DNA of 64,000 bases, taken from positions 59,004,609 through 59,068,608 of the forward strand of contig OW121854.1 of NCBI GenBank assembly GCA_933228895.1. Reading direction: 5' to 3'. Below are positions 1-12,014 of this stretch, in pieces; position 1 is the stretch's first letter; every line of letters begins with the position of its first letter. This DNA comes from Platycnemis pennipes. Lineage: Eukaryota > Arthropoda > Insecta > Odonata > Platycnemididae. Below the pieces are notes generated by a model. It was given only the letters and a program-made list of their open reading frames with translations. It was not told the origin of the DNA and searched no databases. Both the position numbers and the translations under genes were made by a program.

Positions 1-1930
1 GCTCCTGATGCTTCCCCACTCTCGTCATTTCATATAATCTTCCCTTCTTTTCTGTGTTGGTCAAACATTTCCCACCCTTGCCCAGCCTAGCCCAGACGCG
101 ATCGCGATTTGATAAACAGCTCCAAGCACTCACTCACTTCCCCCTTCGTATTCCTTTTTACCCAAGTTACCATCTCCATTCATCTACATACGTTTCAGAT
201 ACTAACTGCAGTTATGAAAAATATAGAATAATTCATTATGACAAAACAAATCACGATTCACTGTTATTTCACTGTGATAACAATACCAACCGTGCTTTGA
301 AAAAAACTGGTGTTGTCATCAAGGCAATGTTGATAATAATTTTAGTTTTCGAAGTTAAGGTCAGTGTTTTCCTTATAATTTTCAAGCTAGTACATACTCG
401 TATTATCGGTCAATTGAAGGCTGAGGGGTTACATGATGGGAAATTTTAAGTTTTTCCGGGAAAATGAAGGTGAAAATGAAATTTTATATTTAATGTAAGA
501 GAGTAGGAAGTATGCCTCAGAAGGCTGACTGAATATGAACCTACGGTTGTAGCTATCGTGCTTCTGTGTCTTTTCAAGCATAAATATTATAGTCGTGATA
601 CCCCAACGTAACTCCCTAAAATGGGGGCGTTTACTCGGAACCGAAATCGCAATTTTGTAAACGAAATCGTTAGATGGAAACGAAAAACGAATTTTAGTGA
701 AAAAATTAATCTTCTAACCACAACCATTCACTCATAAATCAAAAATTAAAATAAGCAAAAGGTGACGCCCACCGAAAATGCTGCTGTGATAACATTGACG
801 TCATTTTCCTCCCGTCCTTGACTGCTTTCAGGGGAGGGGGAAGGGAGTGGAGGGGGGTTCTCGGAAGGTCTGCTCGCACAGATGCTGTCGAAATCGCTCC
901 CATTGGCCGAGTCAGCTGTGTCCCCCCCTTTGCGATAAGGCGAAGTAGCTTCGCGGGCTCAGTTGTGATTGGACGAAGTCGATATACGTCAGAGGTTGCA
1001 CCACACCCACTTTTCCGAAAGGGTTAAAAACATCAGTTTTTCGCCGCTTATAACTCGGGAAATAATTGTCGGATCAGAAAACGGAAAAATACGGGTCCTT
1101 GTATTTTACAAACTCTATCAGATTCGGCAATAAAAAAAATATGGTAAACGACTCCATTGGTCGTTTATATTGAACTTGGCCGTCGATCTGCGAAGAAAGG
1201 TTCTTTTCCTCGATGTCTCGAAGGAACCACTAGATGTTACCCCGGGCACTTCAAGCTGCATTTATGATTACGCTCCTGCTGTCTTAGAAATACCATTAAC
1301 GTCTGTCACTCTTGCCGTCAAATTAAAACAAATACCGATTCCAATTAAAGGTTTTATCTACATACTACCCTGCAATCCTCCACTAGTGTGTATTCCTGGG
1401 AGTACACAATCAACGGGCATGTGTTTTTAGTCAGAGAGGATGAATTTTACGCTTACTATCAGGCGGACATGGAAAAGTACTAGTCCCTGCATGCACTACT
1501 TACGTGAAATTGAGGTTTTCAATGTTTCTACTTAGTGGAAACTGTAAGATATGCATTGAAGAAACATTTGTATGAAATTATTAGAGTATACTATGCAATA
1601 ATTATTATTGATTAGGGATAAATAAAAGAGATTGGTGAACTACACAGTGGAGTTCATTAAGCTCTTCCATTTATCCATAACGGAAAACTTCCACCATATC
1701 TCGCCGGATTTTGTTTCCTCTATTATTATTGATTAGTTTGATTGATTTGTTATTGGTTTAATTTCCTAGAGCACCTGATAGTCTTTAGCTTGAGCTGAGA
1801 CAAATTGCAGATTTCCAATGCTTTACTCGGAAGCTGTCAGTCGTGGTAATAACGTCAAAATTTCGTCCAAGTCGAAAGTCTACAATAAAGAATCCTTCCT
1901 GAGTAAGGACTGTGATCTTTCTGACTATGT
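1..1930. other. AT-rich stretch, no gene recognised
   Basis: I see no conserved coding sequence, RNA gene or clear repeat here. The longest frame (54-449, plus, 131 codons, starting with GTG) has no domain or motif I recognise and looks like chance. A small GC-rich patch lies at about 810-1020. Confidence 0.5.
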
Positions 1931-1934
1931 TTTA

Positions 1935-2131
1935 AAGTCTGTACGAAAGACACCAAGAGGACTACGGCTTAACGTCCTAACTGACGGACAGAGTACTGAA
2001 CTCGAATGCCCTACACAAAGCACTCGTGTAGGGGTAGGTAACCAATGAAAGTCATCTTCCACTGCCGAGAATTGAACCCGGGCCCTCCAGGTGTCGGCCA
2101 GTACTCTAACCACTACACTAACACGGCCCCC
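1935..2131 (-). mobile_element. tRNA-derived SINE, family S1
   Basis: On the minus strand a tRNA-like head (about 2060-2131) has an A-box-like TAGTGTAGTGG and a B-box-like GGTTCAATTCT. It is followed by the body shared by all S1 copies in this window, with the landmarks GTCCGTC, GGACGTTAAGCCGT and TCTTTCGT. The tail is missing, so the copy is truncated. The 7SL-free, tRNA-headed structure is what RNA polymerase III-transcribed SINEs have. Confidence 0.75.
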
Positions 2132-2149
2132 GAATGTGAGGGCTGTGCT

Positions 2150-2680
2150 AGTATCTGTTGATCGTGATCGTAGTGGTGCTGCGTCAGAGCGAGCGAGAGA
2201 AATGAGGGGAACGCACCTCCATCCGTCTCCCCAGTCTTTGCCGCTCCCCTCCCACCCCTCCTCGACCAGCAATGCACCCGTGCGCACCCCTCCCCCTCAT
2301 ATCCCTCTCTCCCTCCCTCTCCTCCTTTTCCGTACTACCTCCCTCTCCTTCCATCCACCTCCCCCGCGCCGACGCACATCCGGCCGTGCACTGCTCACCC
2401 ATTCACGTCTCTCCTCCCCCCCTTCTCCCACCCACCCATTCATTCCTCCGACCTCCCTCTTTCCCTCTCTTCCTCCCTCTCTCTCATTCTCCCAACCCAC
2501 ACAAGGCCTTCCTTCCCCTCACTCCTCCTCCCTTTCCACACTTTTCTCGAGTACCCACCTCGCTCGCGGGGTGCTATGTGCGTGTGGAAAGGACTGCTTG
2601 CTGCAGTGCTCACGAACGCGAGACCAAGTGCCTTATAACCGCGTGTGTGCGCGCGCGTGGGCGGTGTTGACTTAGCCGCT
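2150..2680. other. GC-rich, pyrimidine-tract island
   Basis: About 500 bp of C/T-rich, CpG-containing sequence stands out from the AT-rich surroundings. Frames are open on both strands because the composition lacks stop codons, and their translations are low-complexity Pro/Ser/Leu or Arg/Gly/Glu. I do not call a gene. A promoter-like CpG island or a simple-sequence expansion are both possible. Confidence 0.5.
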
Positions 2681-2944
2681 CGATAGGCTAGAGAGGGATT
2701 TTGGGTCGGAACCGAGTAGATTATTCACTACTGGGCATGCTATTTTGCGTTGTCGGAGGGATTTTTCTTGTGTGAACCCTACAGAGTGAATTCAGTCTGA
2801 TTTTTTTAACGTTCGAAATTATTTTATAACTAAATTCGCCAGATTTCACATAAAAAATGGGCAAGAATTAATGTGAAAATAGTAGGTCACTATCGAGAAC
2901 ATGAGGAGCATTTGCGCTACCTGATTAGTATGTTGGAAACAAAG

Positions 2945-3125
2945 GGTTAAATCATTGTCATACAACGAATCAGAATCATGCTAGCAAAAGAGGCGTTTAC
3001 CCACAAAAGAGAACGATTAGAAGGGTCGTTGAGTAGAAACGTAGAGAGAAGGATGGCGAAAAAGTCTAGTTTGGAAAGTGGAGACAAAATATGGACATCA
3101 ATAAAAGTGGAAAGTCTGTAAAAAA
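2945..3125 (+). mobile_element. LINE-B fragment (reverse transcriptase C-terminal region)
   Basis: The plus-strand translation around 2975-3070 reads LAKEAFTHKRERLEGSLSRN. This matches the AKEAF..(K/R)(K/R)E.L..GSLS(K/R) segment near the end of many arthropod endonuclease/reverse-transcriptase ORFs. The same segment recurs at 44715 and 30930. The copy is short and truncated at both ends. Confidence 0.55.
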
Positions 3126-3129
3126 ATAT

Positions 3130-3855
3130 ATACTCTAGCATCGGAGCTGAACCCGTAATCATCAGCATTTTTATTTGCGTTTGAAATTCATCTATTACAA
3201 CACATTGCCTACTTTTTAACACTTAAGATTCAATGTTCAATAACTTTTGTCTGCCCAAATTAAGGGGGTTCACAGTAGCTTATTCGATCCACTAAATAGA
3301 TTGTTTCCCCTCTTAAATCAAAACTTGATCATCCTTCTTTGGACATCCGAATGTCTAGCTAGACTTTGTTTAAGCATTTGTATTACATGCAAATATGGAA
3401 GTTCTATCCCTGTGTATCCCAAGGTTTGGCCGCGGCTTAAGTTAGCATTTCGACTCGCTCTTAGTTATTCCTGCGTTTTGGAATATTCGAGCAATATTTT
3501 AATTGATGGAATCTAACGATAAACCTTGGACAACGGATTGAGCATCATTTTCACTGGTATACTCCATACTTGAGTCCTTAATGGAAAGCACTTCAAGTTA
3601 AGAATTACAGCTGCACTCTTCTGATTTTGTAGTAGCACCAATCACTACGCAGATGTGCTCCATTCTGTACCTTCCTACCAAATGGCATGCACAGGGCCTC
3701 CTTTCACGGCTAAACATAAGCCTTAAAGTTTGCAGTACCACATCTCGAATGGTGTAGGTAGCAGCAATGTCCTGCCGCAAGATAGGGTTTCACTTAAGGG
3801 TTTCTGTGGCAAGAAATTTCCCAGTCCACTTAGCCATGGGTACTACAACAGTAGC
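3130..3855. other. No gene recognised
   Basis: Unremarkable AT-rich sequence. Short frames (3247-3516 plus, 3598-3780 minus) show no known motif. Confidence 0.45.
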
Positions 3856-3859
3856 TGTG

Positions 3860-4240
3860 ACTGGGCTTTGCGGAAAGAAGATGAAAATAGAACTCAGGGC
3901 TTTTTAGATGTGCGTGTGGAGAAGGATGGAGAAAGTAAAGTGGGTCGAAAGGAGGACGAACGATGAAGTGCTATAATTGGTGATGAGGAAAGAAATCTTA
4001 TAGATGAAATTAGGAGAAGGTAGAAGGTGTGGATGGAAAAGGTAATAAAAGGGGATGGTGTTTTGAAAGAAGTGATTGAAGGTAGAACTTTAGGTAAGCG
4101 GTGAAGAGGGAGGAGAAGAACAGATAGCTTGGATAGAATGATGGGAGGCAGGAAGTAGTAGGGGCTGAAGAGGGACATCGTGTGAAATTTAGGGGGTGGG
4201 AAAAATTAAATGTCCATTGAGACCTACCTTCACCGGTAGA
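3860..4240 (+). mobile_element. LINE-B 3' fragment
   Basis: Across frames the plus strand encodes pieces of the segment that follows the reverse transcriptase domain: a (W/R)RRMEK.KW-like stretch near 3915, EIRRR near 4005, DGVLKEVIEGR near 4050 and RRRTDSLDRM near 4110. It ends near the family's 3' landmark CCTTCACCGGTAGAAAAGC at about 4225. Several frameshifts and stops show an inactive copy. Sister copies lie at 17790, 30915, 39960 and 44660. Confidence 0.6.
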
Positions 4241-5035
4241 AAAGCAGTAATAATTATGAATGAAAAATATGAATTCAGCTGTCGCCTCTCGCCTCTCCCG
4301 AATAGCTACACCACTCCCTGAGCATTATTATTCCAATGTGCGATTAGCCTCAGATCTATTTTACTGGAAGTCCCTTTGTACAGTTTATTGATATTTCAAA
4401 TCCTAGCTGATTAATACACGGAATTAACTTTCAGCCGAATCGTGCACCGATTGACTTTATGGAGAATTCTGAATTGCCATAAAATTATTAATGTCATATA
4501 TTTTCTGGGGAATGGATTTGGGGGAGGAAGGCTGGCTTCCTTTTCGTCCAAAAAGGAAGTGAAAAATCCTTTCCAAGAAATATGCGGAACGCCACCTTAA
4601 ACGACCGAGGGGTGGATTTTGGCGGAAAAGGGCTAATCTCTTTATCTTCCCGCCCGATCCTCGCCCACCACATGGCTTTTCGGAAATGACGGTGGTGAAT
4701 GACTCCGGCAGGAAACTGATCTATCGACGGGCCTGAAATTTAGGGAGCCGATTCAAATTTATTTCTCCCCCTTTCACGGGGCATCTGTTCACAGACCAAA
4801 TTCTTAGGTGTATCGCATGATAGTTCTCATACTAGGGGCCACGTTTCAATTTTCCTTTTTATTTTTTTAATGCTTTAATGGCAGTTAATATATGGCGGTC
4901 CCTTCTTCGACGTTCGTTGCCTAGAAAGGCCTAAAGTTTTTACAAATCATTTGATAAGAGTGTATAGTTAGTTTGATAAGAGGGAAAATTTGAACCTTCC
5001 ACGATGGTAAAACGTCTAGCACCATATTGGGATTA
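4240..5035. other. No gene recognised
   Basis: Unique-looking AT-rich sequence with no motif or repeat I can support. Confidence 0.4.
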
Positions 5036-5039
5036 GTGG

Positions 5040-5745
5040 TAAAATCATCATCATCGGTAAGCAATCCTAGGATTGGTTTGACGCAGTCCTCCACTCGATT
5101 CTTCTATCGGCCAACCTCTTCATATCAACATAAATCCTCTCTTTCACATCCTTCATGGCCTATTCCATGCATCTCATACGAGGCCTTCCTTTTCCGTTCT
5201 TCCCGTTCACTTACCCCTCCACGAATTTATTCATCAAGCCATCATGTCTTAAGATATAGCCGATTAAGTTGTCCCGTCTTTTTTGTAGAGTTTTCAGCAG
5301 ACTTCTCTTTTCTCCTACTCTTCTTAGCACTTCCTCATTACTTGCTCGGTCGATCCATTTAATTTTCATCATTCTTCTGTAGCACCTTATTTCGAATGCT
5401 TACACTCTTTTCTTCTCCACTGCTGTCATCGTCCATGCCTCACTGCCGTAAAGAAACATGCTTCAGATGTACGTTCTTATGAATAGTTTCCTTACTTCTA
5501 CGCTTGTATTTCCAGCTGTAAGTAGATTCTTCTTTTGATAGAATTATCTTTTTTCCGGGGTATCCCATTTCTTTCCTGCTTCGTCCGTCGTTGGTTACTC
5601 TGCTTCCTAGGTAACAGAACTCTTTCAACTCTTCCAGTTCTTGTATTCCTAGTTTAACGTTGGCTTTGGCCTCTTCTCTAATGCTACACATCTTAGTCTT
5701 CCTCCTATTGATATTCAGGTGATATCTGGCCATTGTCCTTGCATG
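5040..5745 (-). mobile_element. LINE-A fragment (RTE-like endonuclease/reverse transcriptase, 3' part)
   Basis: The minus-strand translation gives the C-terminal part of an arthropod RTE-like reverse transcriptase ORF: LKEFCYLGSRVTNDGRS (about 5575-5630), then the LTAG.TSVE, LIGHI and MKDVKE landmarks further along in other frames. The element's 3' end (low coordinates, near 5040) runs into a short TGATGATGAT tail, typical of RTE-type elements that end in microsatellites rather than poly(A). Frameshifts and stops make it a 5'-truncated dead copy. The same family recurs six more times in this window, always on the minus strand. Confidence 0.8.
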
Positions 5746-5749
5746 GTTA

Positions 5750-6870
5750 TATTTATTGATATCAAATAATTTTAAAAATTGTGTAATATTTTCTTCCGCT
5801 AGCGTAATTCAATATTTTCAATAGATATTTGGCATTTAATTGAAATCCTATTCCAGAGAGAATATAGGACCATTTAATAGTAATCAAGTGTTGATAATAA
5901 TAGCATCAATTAAATATCAGATAATAATTTAAACAATATTTGTTATAATTTTATCGACATATATGAAATTTCAGGTTTTATTTCTTGAATATTCTTTTTT
6001 TGAATTTCTTTTTTTTTACTTTACCTGTCATATCATAAAGTATTACAGTAATAATTTTCCTCTGTGGGCAATGGTAAAAAAGATTCCGTGTAACCATCTG
6101 TTCTTGTCTGCCCATTGTGCGCCTGTAAATGTGAAATGCATGCGAAAGTTAAAGAATTCATGTCACGTTCTTCGTGTGTCCTCAGGTGTCCTGCTTTTCA
6201 CCTGAATGGCTTGGGGCTGGGATCCTTGGAAGTTTCTCCTATGCAGAGGACACCAAATCGATTCCGTACTCTCCTCTGGCCATTCTTAAACGAGTGATAC
6301 TTAGGTCAAAAGAATGATAATTGTTTTCAAACGATTTCCTTTGGAGTATGTCCTGTTATAGTTGATGTGCTAGTTGCTTTCTTTTTTAAGGTCACTTTGC
6401 CGATCATTTTTTCTCGGATTTTCTATAAAATATTCCATTGAACAATTTCCAATTTTAAGATTTTGAATGCATTCAGGACGGTATGATGAATGTATTTTAC
6501 AAGCCATTTGGAAAAACCTTTTATCGGTGAGTGTGGGGCTCTCTTATTCCTAGTACACTATTTTTAAATTATTTAATGCCATTACATTCCATAATCTCAT
6601 CTAATATCCGTATTTTTGACTCTTCCATGACATGGTTGTCTCCTGAAAACGATCAGCACACAAGTTTAAATTATTTGACTTTAAAGGGAACTAAAGCAGG
6701 ATTTGTATTGCAAGTGATGTTAGACATTTAAATAATTTAGGGTGATGAATTTGGGAGGAAAGTAAGTCAGAAGGAAATTAAGAATGTGAGATTCTCGGGG
6801 AAAAAGTAGGCAAAACTTTGTATGTGATTGGGGGAATCGGCCGGAAAATCTGGAATTAGGCTACTCAAGT
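5750..6870. other. AT-rich stretch, no gene recognised
   Basis: Very AT-rich with T-runs (5985-6030). The frames at 5963-6205 and 6115-6297 have no recognisable motif. Confidence 0.45.
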
Positions 6871-6879
6871 ATTAAGAAT

Positions 6880-7445
6880 TGAGTTGGCTACAGAAGCATT
6901 TGCCAACAGGAGAGAATTTATAGCGGGTTCTTCAGCGGAGTTGTAAAGAGGTTATTGAAGAGGTTGGTAAGGAGCGTGGCGTAATATGAGTTTTATGACT
7001 TTGGCTCTAGGAAGAGGAAACTTCAGAAATTTTGCTGTGGGGGCGAATGGGAAAAATACGTAGTACGAGAAGGAGGACAAGTTAATAAGGGTATAGGTAA
7101 AGGTAAAGTGTAGGTAAAAATAAAGTTATAGGGCAAGGTAGAAAAGGAAAGAAGATTGACGGTAGACGTTAGAGTGGAGGAGTGTCGGCAGAGGTTAGGA
7201 GAAGGTAGTACCTATAGGTTTTCGAAAAAAAATTCAGGGGCAGTGGAATGCGGCAAAGTTTTTATCGACATTATAGTACTGGATAAGTGGGTTAGAGGAA
7301 GAAAAATGTAAGTTTTCATGAACAAATTAAAGAGGGTTTGAAAATGCGCTGTAGATATAGAGATATAGTGTTGGCAAGTAGAGTATATAACCATGAAATG
7401 CAAAGAAGAATAGAAACGCTGCATCAAAACCTGCCCTAATCATAG
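6880..7445 (+). mobile_element. LINE-B degraded copy
   Basis: Near 6890 the plus strand reads EAFANRREFI followed by GSS, the same segment as at 2975 and 44715. Further on are VLYDFGSRKRKLQKF-like pieces around 6990-7030, and a 3' end similar to the family's 'acctgccctaatcatagaggg' around 7425. Many frameshifts. Recognition rests on order and spacing shared with sister copies. Confidence 0.45.
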
Positions 7446-8400
7446 AGGGCCATCAAATAATCAGTTTTTGGAACAAATTGAAATATTTAATGCTGTTTTT
7501 TGTAATTTCTTGGTAAAATAAATGTTCAAATTCCCAGAATTAAAATTCAAGACGCAATAAATACGTTTTAATCCTGATTATATGCTGTTGGGTAAGATTC
7601 CAATTTTCCCGCTCCTTTTCAAAATGTTGAAATTGATTGATTTCTCCCAATCTTATGTAGTGACTAAGAGTTCTTGGAGAAAGGAAGGCGGAAATGCCGG
7701 CGAAAATGTTTTATCATTAATGTTATCGGAAATACTCTGAATCCTAAAAGTGTGAAGAAAAGTGGTATATTTTGAGTCAGTTTTATTGGCCTTTTGCTTT
7801 CACATTGAGGAGAATACCTGTAATCCAAGGGGTTTATTCACAGAGCGGGCAAATGGGGAAGAGTCAAGGTCATGGGTTAAGATGAATTTTTATCGTCTTG
7901 CTGCTGCCTGCTGGTGTGTACGTCCGCAGATTCTAATAATTTGCCATGTGGATACGTGATTCAACGGTAATGGCTGGTATGCAGCGTGAAAAATATGCAA
8001 ATATTGTGAAATTCGACCGAATGATACGAACTAGTTAATGGTGCATAAAAGCAATTTTCAGGTCAACGTTTTAAGACGCAATTCAGGCGTAAATGAATGT
8101 TATTGGAGAGAAGAATAGGATAAAGGTTTCATTGAACGTCCCATTCTGTTTACATTCCCTCTTCTGAGCTATAAAATGCATACCTATTGCTACTTCTGCA
8201 AGGCGTCTTAAAATTGCTCCTTCAAGATGACTCCTATGCATTGAAAATAGTTCGAGTCCGAAGTTTAATTGAATATTATTTTAATGGTGAAATATTTATG
8301 ATTCAATGAATTCAACATGAATTAGGCTGAAACAATTGACTGTACGTGAAACATGCTTTGTAACCGTGTAAATCTTATGCCGAAAAATGAATATCAGAGG
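7445..8400. other. No gene recognised
   Basis: AT-rich sequence. The 65-codon frame at 7762-7959 has no motif. Confidence 0.4.
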
Positions 8401-8402
8401 AT

Positions 8403-8735
8403 TGGGCTGGTTAAGTGGCTAGAGTTATAGTACCCATACCTTAGGACCCGGGTGCGAATCCTGGCTGAGGCTAAGATTTTTCATCGGCCTACCGGTCTCC
8501 ACGTAAATGAGAGAGCGCTGCAAGTACAGTACTCCGTCCGTCGGATGGGACGTTAAACCATGGTACCCTTGACATCTTTCGTTTAGAGCAGGATAATATC
8601 GACGCAACGCCATGTTTTATTCTACCCTTACTCCATTCCCTGAAAAATTTTACCTCTGTCTACCTAATTCTACCTATCCTAAAAATGCGTAAGTGACCTA
8701 CGCTGTCGGTTATCTCCCATGAATAACTAACTTAT
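8403..8735 (+). mobile_element. tRNA-derived SINE, family S1 (near full length)
   Basis: Starts with a tRNA-like head (GGGCTGGTTAAGTGGCTAGAG) and a degraded B box (GGGTGCGAATCCTGG). The S1 body follows: CCGTCCGTCGGATGGGACGT near 8535, CTTTCGTTTAGAGCAGG near 8576, and the 3' landmark CTGTCGGTTATCTCCCATGAA near 8702. It aligns along its whole length with the cleaner copy at 28411-28741, with substitutions throughout, so it is an older insertion. Confidence 0.8.
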
Positions 8736-8739
8736 TAAT

Positions 8740-10270
8740 GAATGACCAATTCTAATGGATTGAGGTTGTAACCCGGTGGAAATTTCTCACTTCAATTCCC
8801 TTGCGGAATAATGACGGAGTAGCGGTAGTTCGGATGTGCAATACTATATGGAATATTCAATCGAGAGGCGGTTTATTCCATCCCTTGCATCACTCGACCT
8901 CCCCCCAACCATTCCTCCCCATGAGCCAATGAGATCCCCGATCAACTACCCCTTAAAACCGTATTTTTCCCCGCTACTATGCACACGTTCTTACCTCCCT
9001 CTATCTAACCAGCTACTCCCCCCCGTCTCTCTCCACCCAGACCCCTGTTCCTTTGCATTATTCACGCAAACGATCTGCGAGAACGAGGGATCCGTGGTGG
9101 TTCGCGTCCCAGGAGTAAACAAATTCATTTTTCAAAACCTCCGACGGCGACGACATCAAAGCCACAGCTCTTTTGATGCGAGACTCCTTCGCCTCTTTCA
9201 CCCATTCCGGCAATAATAGAACAGGAGTGTCTGGGGAGAAATAAAACTCGTATAAAAGTGAAGAAAGCGTGTGTGACATGGCGTTTTGTATCGGTGTTGG
9301 TCGACGACGTAGCTTTTTCGCCCCTTTCAGTTTTTATATACCTAGAGTCACTCACGTCTAGTGATCAACCCGAATGTCGCTTCGTGCACTTGATGATATT
9401 GATTTTACTTCAAGTTACCCGTTCAAAAAACCGATATGGTTAAACATGTGAAGCCAGCGGTTGACTGATAGATAGTAGCCCAACTATCTCTCCACGCCTC
9501 CGCATTGAAGAATTATGAGGAAGAATGAAGGATATCTTGTTGGATACTGCTATTCTTCCCTCGGTACTTCCTGTGTAAAATATTCTCACCAGAGGACTTT
9601 ACTTCCGTGTAACTACGGTTTACTTTTATAACCTACTTATTCTATATTGCAATCAACATTAGAAACACTTAGTGAATATATTACGGTACCCTTATATTAC
9701 GGTACCTGAGTATTGACCGATAAAATAATAATAAGAAAACGTCTTTATTTGGGTAAGATTGAGACACAACTCTCCTCTTTGCCATCCAGCCACTCGTCAA
9801 AGGATGTCCACGTATATTGTCATTGATAATACCAGAAATAGAAAAATAATGAGCAAATAAGCATGCGCTATTACACTTTGGAAGGGAAATGCATAAATAT
9901 ATATCATATATGAGTGTAAAAATATACTACACGTGTATTAGCAGTGTTTGTCAGAGAAATATGAATTAAATGTGTGAAAGTATTTATAACCTTGGTAAAA
10001 CATGAGGATTATTATATTTAAATCCATCAAGGAGAAACCCCTGCAGAAAAATAACAACACAAGGATGGTGTGAAAAAATCTGGGGAATTTATGGCACTTA
10101 AAAAATGAACAGAGGAAAATAGAAAATTAATGAAAAAAAGAAATATTACACAAAAAATAATGTGATGCGAATATATGGTGGATGATTGGAGAAGTAGAGG
10201 AGAGGACAGTCGTTTACATAGAATCAAACGGAACAAAGGATCCGGGGAAAATATTCTAGACCTCACAACA
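8740..10270. other. No gene recognised
   Basis: Mixed sequence with a modestly C-rich patch (8890-9060) whose frames (8836-9216 plus; 9058-9355 minus) show no motif. A short direct duplication of TTATATTACGGTACC occurs near 9675-9705. Confidence 0.4.
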
Positions 10271-10274
10271 GTTG

Positions 10275-10445
10275 TGTCACAAGAGTACTGACCAGGACAC
10301 CGAAAAGGGCCTGGTTTGTAGGTCGTTGGAAAATTCTTTTTAACCCTCACTTGGATGTCATGCCATGTAGAGCGCATTCCCAGTTCAATACTCCGTCCGT
10401 AGGATGGAACAAAAAGCTTTGGACATTTGGTGCCTTTCGATAAGA
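10275..10445 (+). mobile_element. SINE S1 fragment
   Basis: Degraded S1 body. The landmarks AGTTCAATACTCCGTCCGT and GGTGCCTTTCG near 10382-10440 match the other copies, and GTACTGACC near 10287 recalls the head. The tail is absent. Confidence 0.5.
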
Positions 10446-10449
10446 GAGT

Positions 10450-10825
10450 TTAATGTTTATTTGAGTTTAATAGAATGACTTTTTCGCACTACAAACATGC
10501 ATCTTACAGGTGCAAACATTTGAAATTGAGGTAGGGAAAATATTTTTAAGTGCTCTAGTGTTTAGAATAAAAATCAGTGGCCCTTCCCTTAGTATCTTCA
10601 CTTTGGGTTCTTGAAATTTGTCCAGCTACTACTCAAGATGAGGTGTGAACGATTCCGGCATGAAATATTCAGCACCTCCTAATCCCCCGTAATCACCAAG
10701 GTGTCCACTTCTATGTTCACAAACTGGATATCTGCATATCCCGCGTGTTTTTTGACACTTTCCATCGCTATCGGTACAGTTTCTTGCTGACATTTTTTAA
10801 TGTCGTTCGCCAGGGGAAACAATCT
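10450..10825. other. No gene recognised
   Basis: AT-rich sequence leading into a GC-rich island. No motif seen. Confidence 0.35.
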
Positions 10826-10829
10826 TCCC

Positions 10830-11125
10830 TCTCAAGTTTTTTGTGCGGAGACGTAGCTTCGAGATCGATTTTCCTCCCTCCTAGCCGAGGCGAGCACACT
10901 CGTTCGTTTCCCTCTTTTGTGTTCGTTTTCTTTGGGACGACCGGTCGATGGTGCTAGCCTATCGTGCTCCCATCGGCGCGCGCTTTTCCCTTGCCGGTCT
11001 GCCATCGGGGTGGGAGAAAGGTAATTCTTACCGGTCGTACGTTGTCGTAACGTCGGCCGACGCCGCCATCGTGGCCGACTCAACAGTAGCTGCTCGGGTT
11101 GGGTGGACTTCAGGTTCATTGACCC
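10830..11125. other. CpG-rich island, possible promoter or 5' exon
   Basis: CpG dinucleotides are dense (GGCGCGCGC near 10976, GTCGGCCGACGCCGCC near 11051). An ATG at 10948 opens a plus-strand frame that meets a donor-like AAAG|GTAATT at about 11020. The 10832-11119 minus frame is also open. I do not recognise either protein. A regulatory or first-exon role is inference from composition only. Confidence 0.3.
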
Positions 11126-11147
11126 ACTTACTGCGATACTACATCTA

Positions 11148-11215
11148 AATCTACATCAGCTGAGTAACCTGCGAGTCACCTCGAGGGTTAGCGGCAAGGG
11201 GTGAATACAAGGGGG
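11148..11215 (-). repeat. 3' end of dispersed repeat family R3
   Basis: On the minus strand the sequence resembles the R3 signature CTGCCACACACCC...GGTGGCTYGC and ends in a (GATGTA)-type tail near 11148. The same end recurs near 18150, 35440, 41880, 42240, 57570 and 61800. Confidence 0.5.
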
Positions 11216-11219
11216 CTAG

Positions 11220-11825
11220 AGCATACTGGAGGCAGCGTGCCTAGGGGTGATAATGAAGCTGGAATGGGGTTGATTGAAAAGAATTATTCCTCGCCCAATC
11301 GGTACAAAACATTTTGTTTTCGCCCCTTGTGTATACTGTATTTGTATTAAAACACAACAATGGAAAGGTATTCAAATTTCAACATAGTGGGGTCAATTAA
11401 TATTCCCAAGCCTATTTCATAGGAGTATTTGATTCCTTGTAAATGGTAAATTTTAACCGATGTAAACTACAATTTTAACCTTTGATTGCGTGTTTGTGCA
11501 CTTTTTAATTTCTATTTGACGAATTTTGAAAATGCACTCCATTATTTATCTTAATACTCTTAGTTTTACTGCATGCCAAATTAACTTCATCCGTGAGTTT
11601 CGAACGAATAAGCCCATATGTCCGTGCCTACCGATATAGCTGACCTTGCACCTCAAATCAGCCGCGATGCCGCCTCTAGTACGTTCTAACTTCCTTGGGT
11701 GAATATTCACCGGACATTCATTACGTGCGCGAACTTATACCTACAATAATACTAAAATTACGGATTACAATTAATCTTGCTGTCTCTCTTGAATCTGTAC
11801 AGGTATCGCGAAGTTTACTTTTCTT
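11220..11825. other. No gene recognised
   Basis: AT-rich sequence without a supported feature. Confidence 0.35.
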
Positions 11826-11829
11826 ACAA

Positions 11830-12010
11830 CGTTCAAGGGAATATAAGTAGCTTTGGGATTTAGGCGCTTCTGCAACTAAGGCTATATCGCACCGCAGGTA
11901 TAATCTTAATGGTGGGACAAACCCAGCATCCAAGACATGGGTGGGATTCGAGCCCACGACCTTCGCTTTATCAGGCCAGCACGTATTGACCTGGCTCCCT
12001 GGCCGGCGCA
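11830..12010 (-). mobile_element. tRNA-derived SINE, family S2
   Basis: The minus strand starts with GGCCAGGGAGCCAGGTCAAT and carries the B-box-like GTGGGCTCGAATCCCACC at about 11940-11957. The downstream body has ATTAAGAT and GCGATATAGC landmarks that recur in the copies at 36590, 46115 and 46315. The head differs from S1, so this is a separate tRNA-derived family. Confidence 0.6.
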
Positions 12011-12014
12011 TTAG

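Noticed and set aside
2091..2675. 194-codon plus frame in a GC-rich island
   Set aside because: Ser/Pro/His/Leu low complexity with overlapping open frames on both strands; composition explains it, and it begins inside a SINE head.
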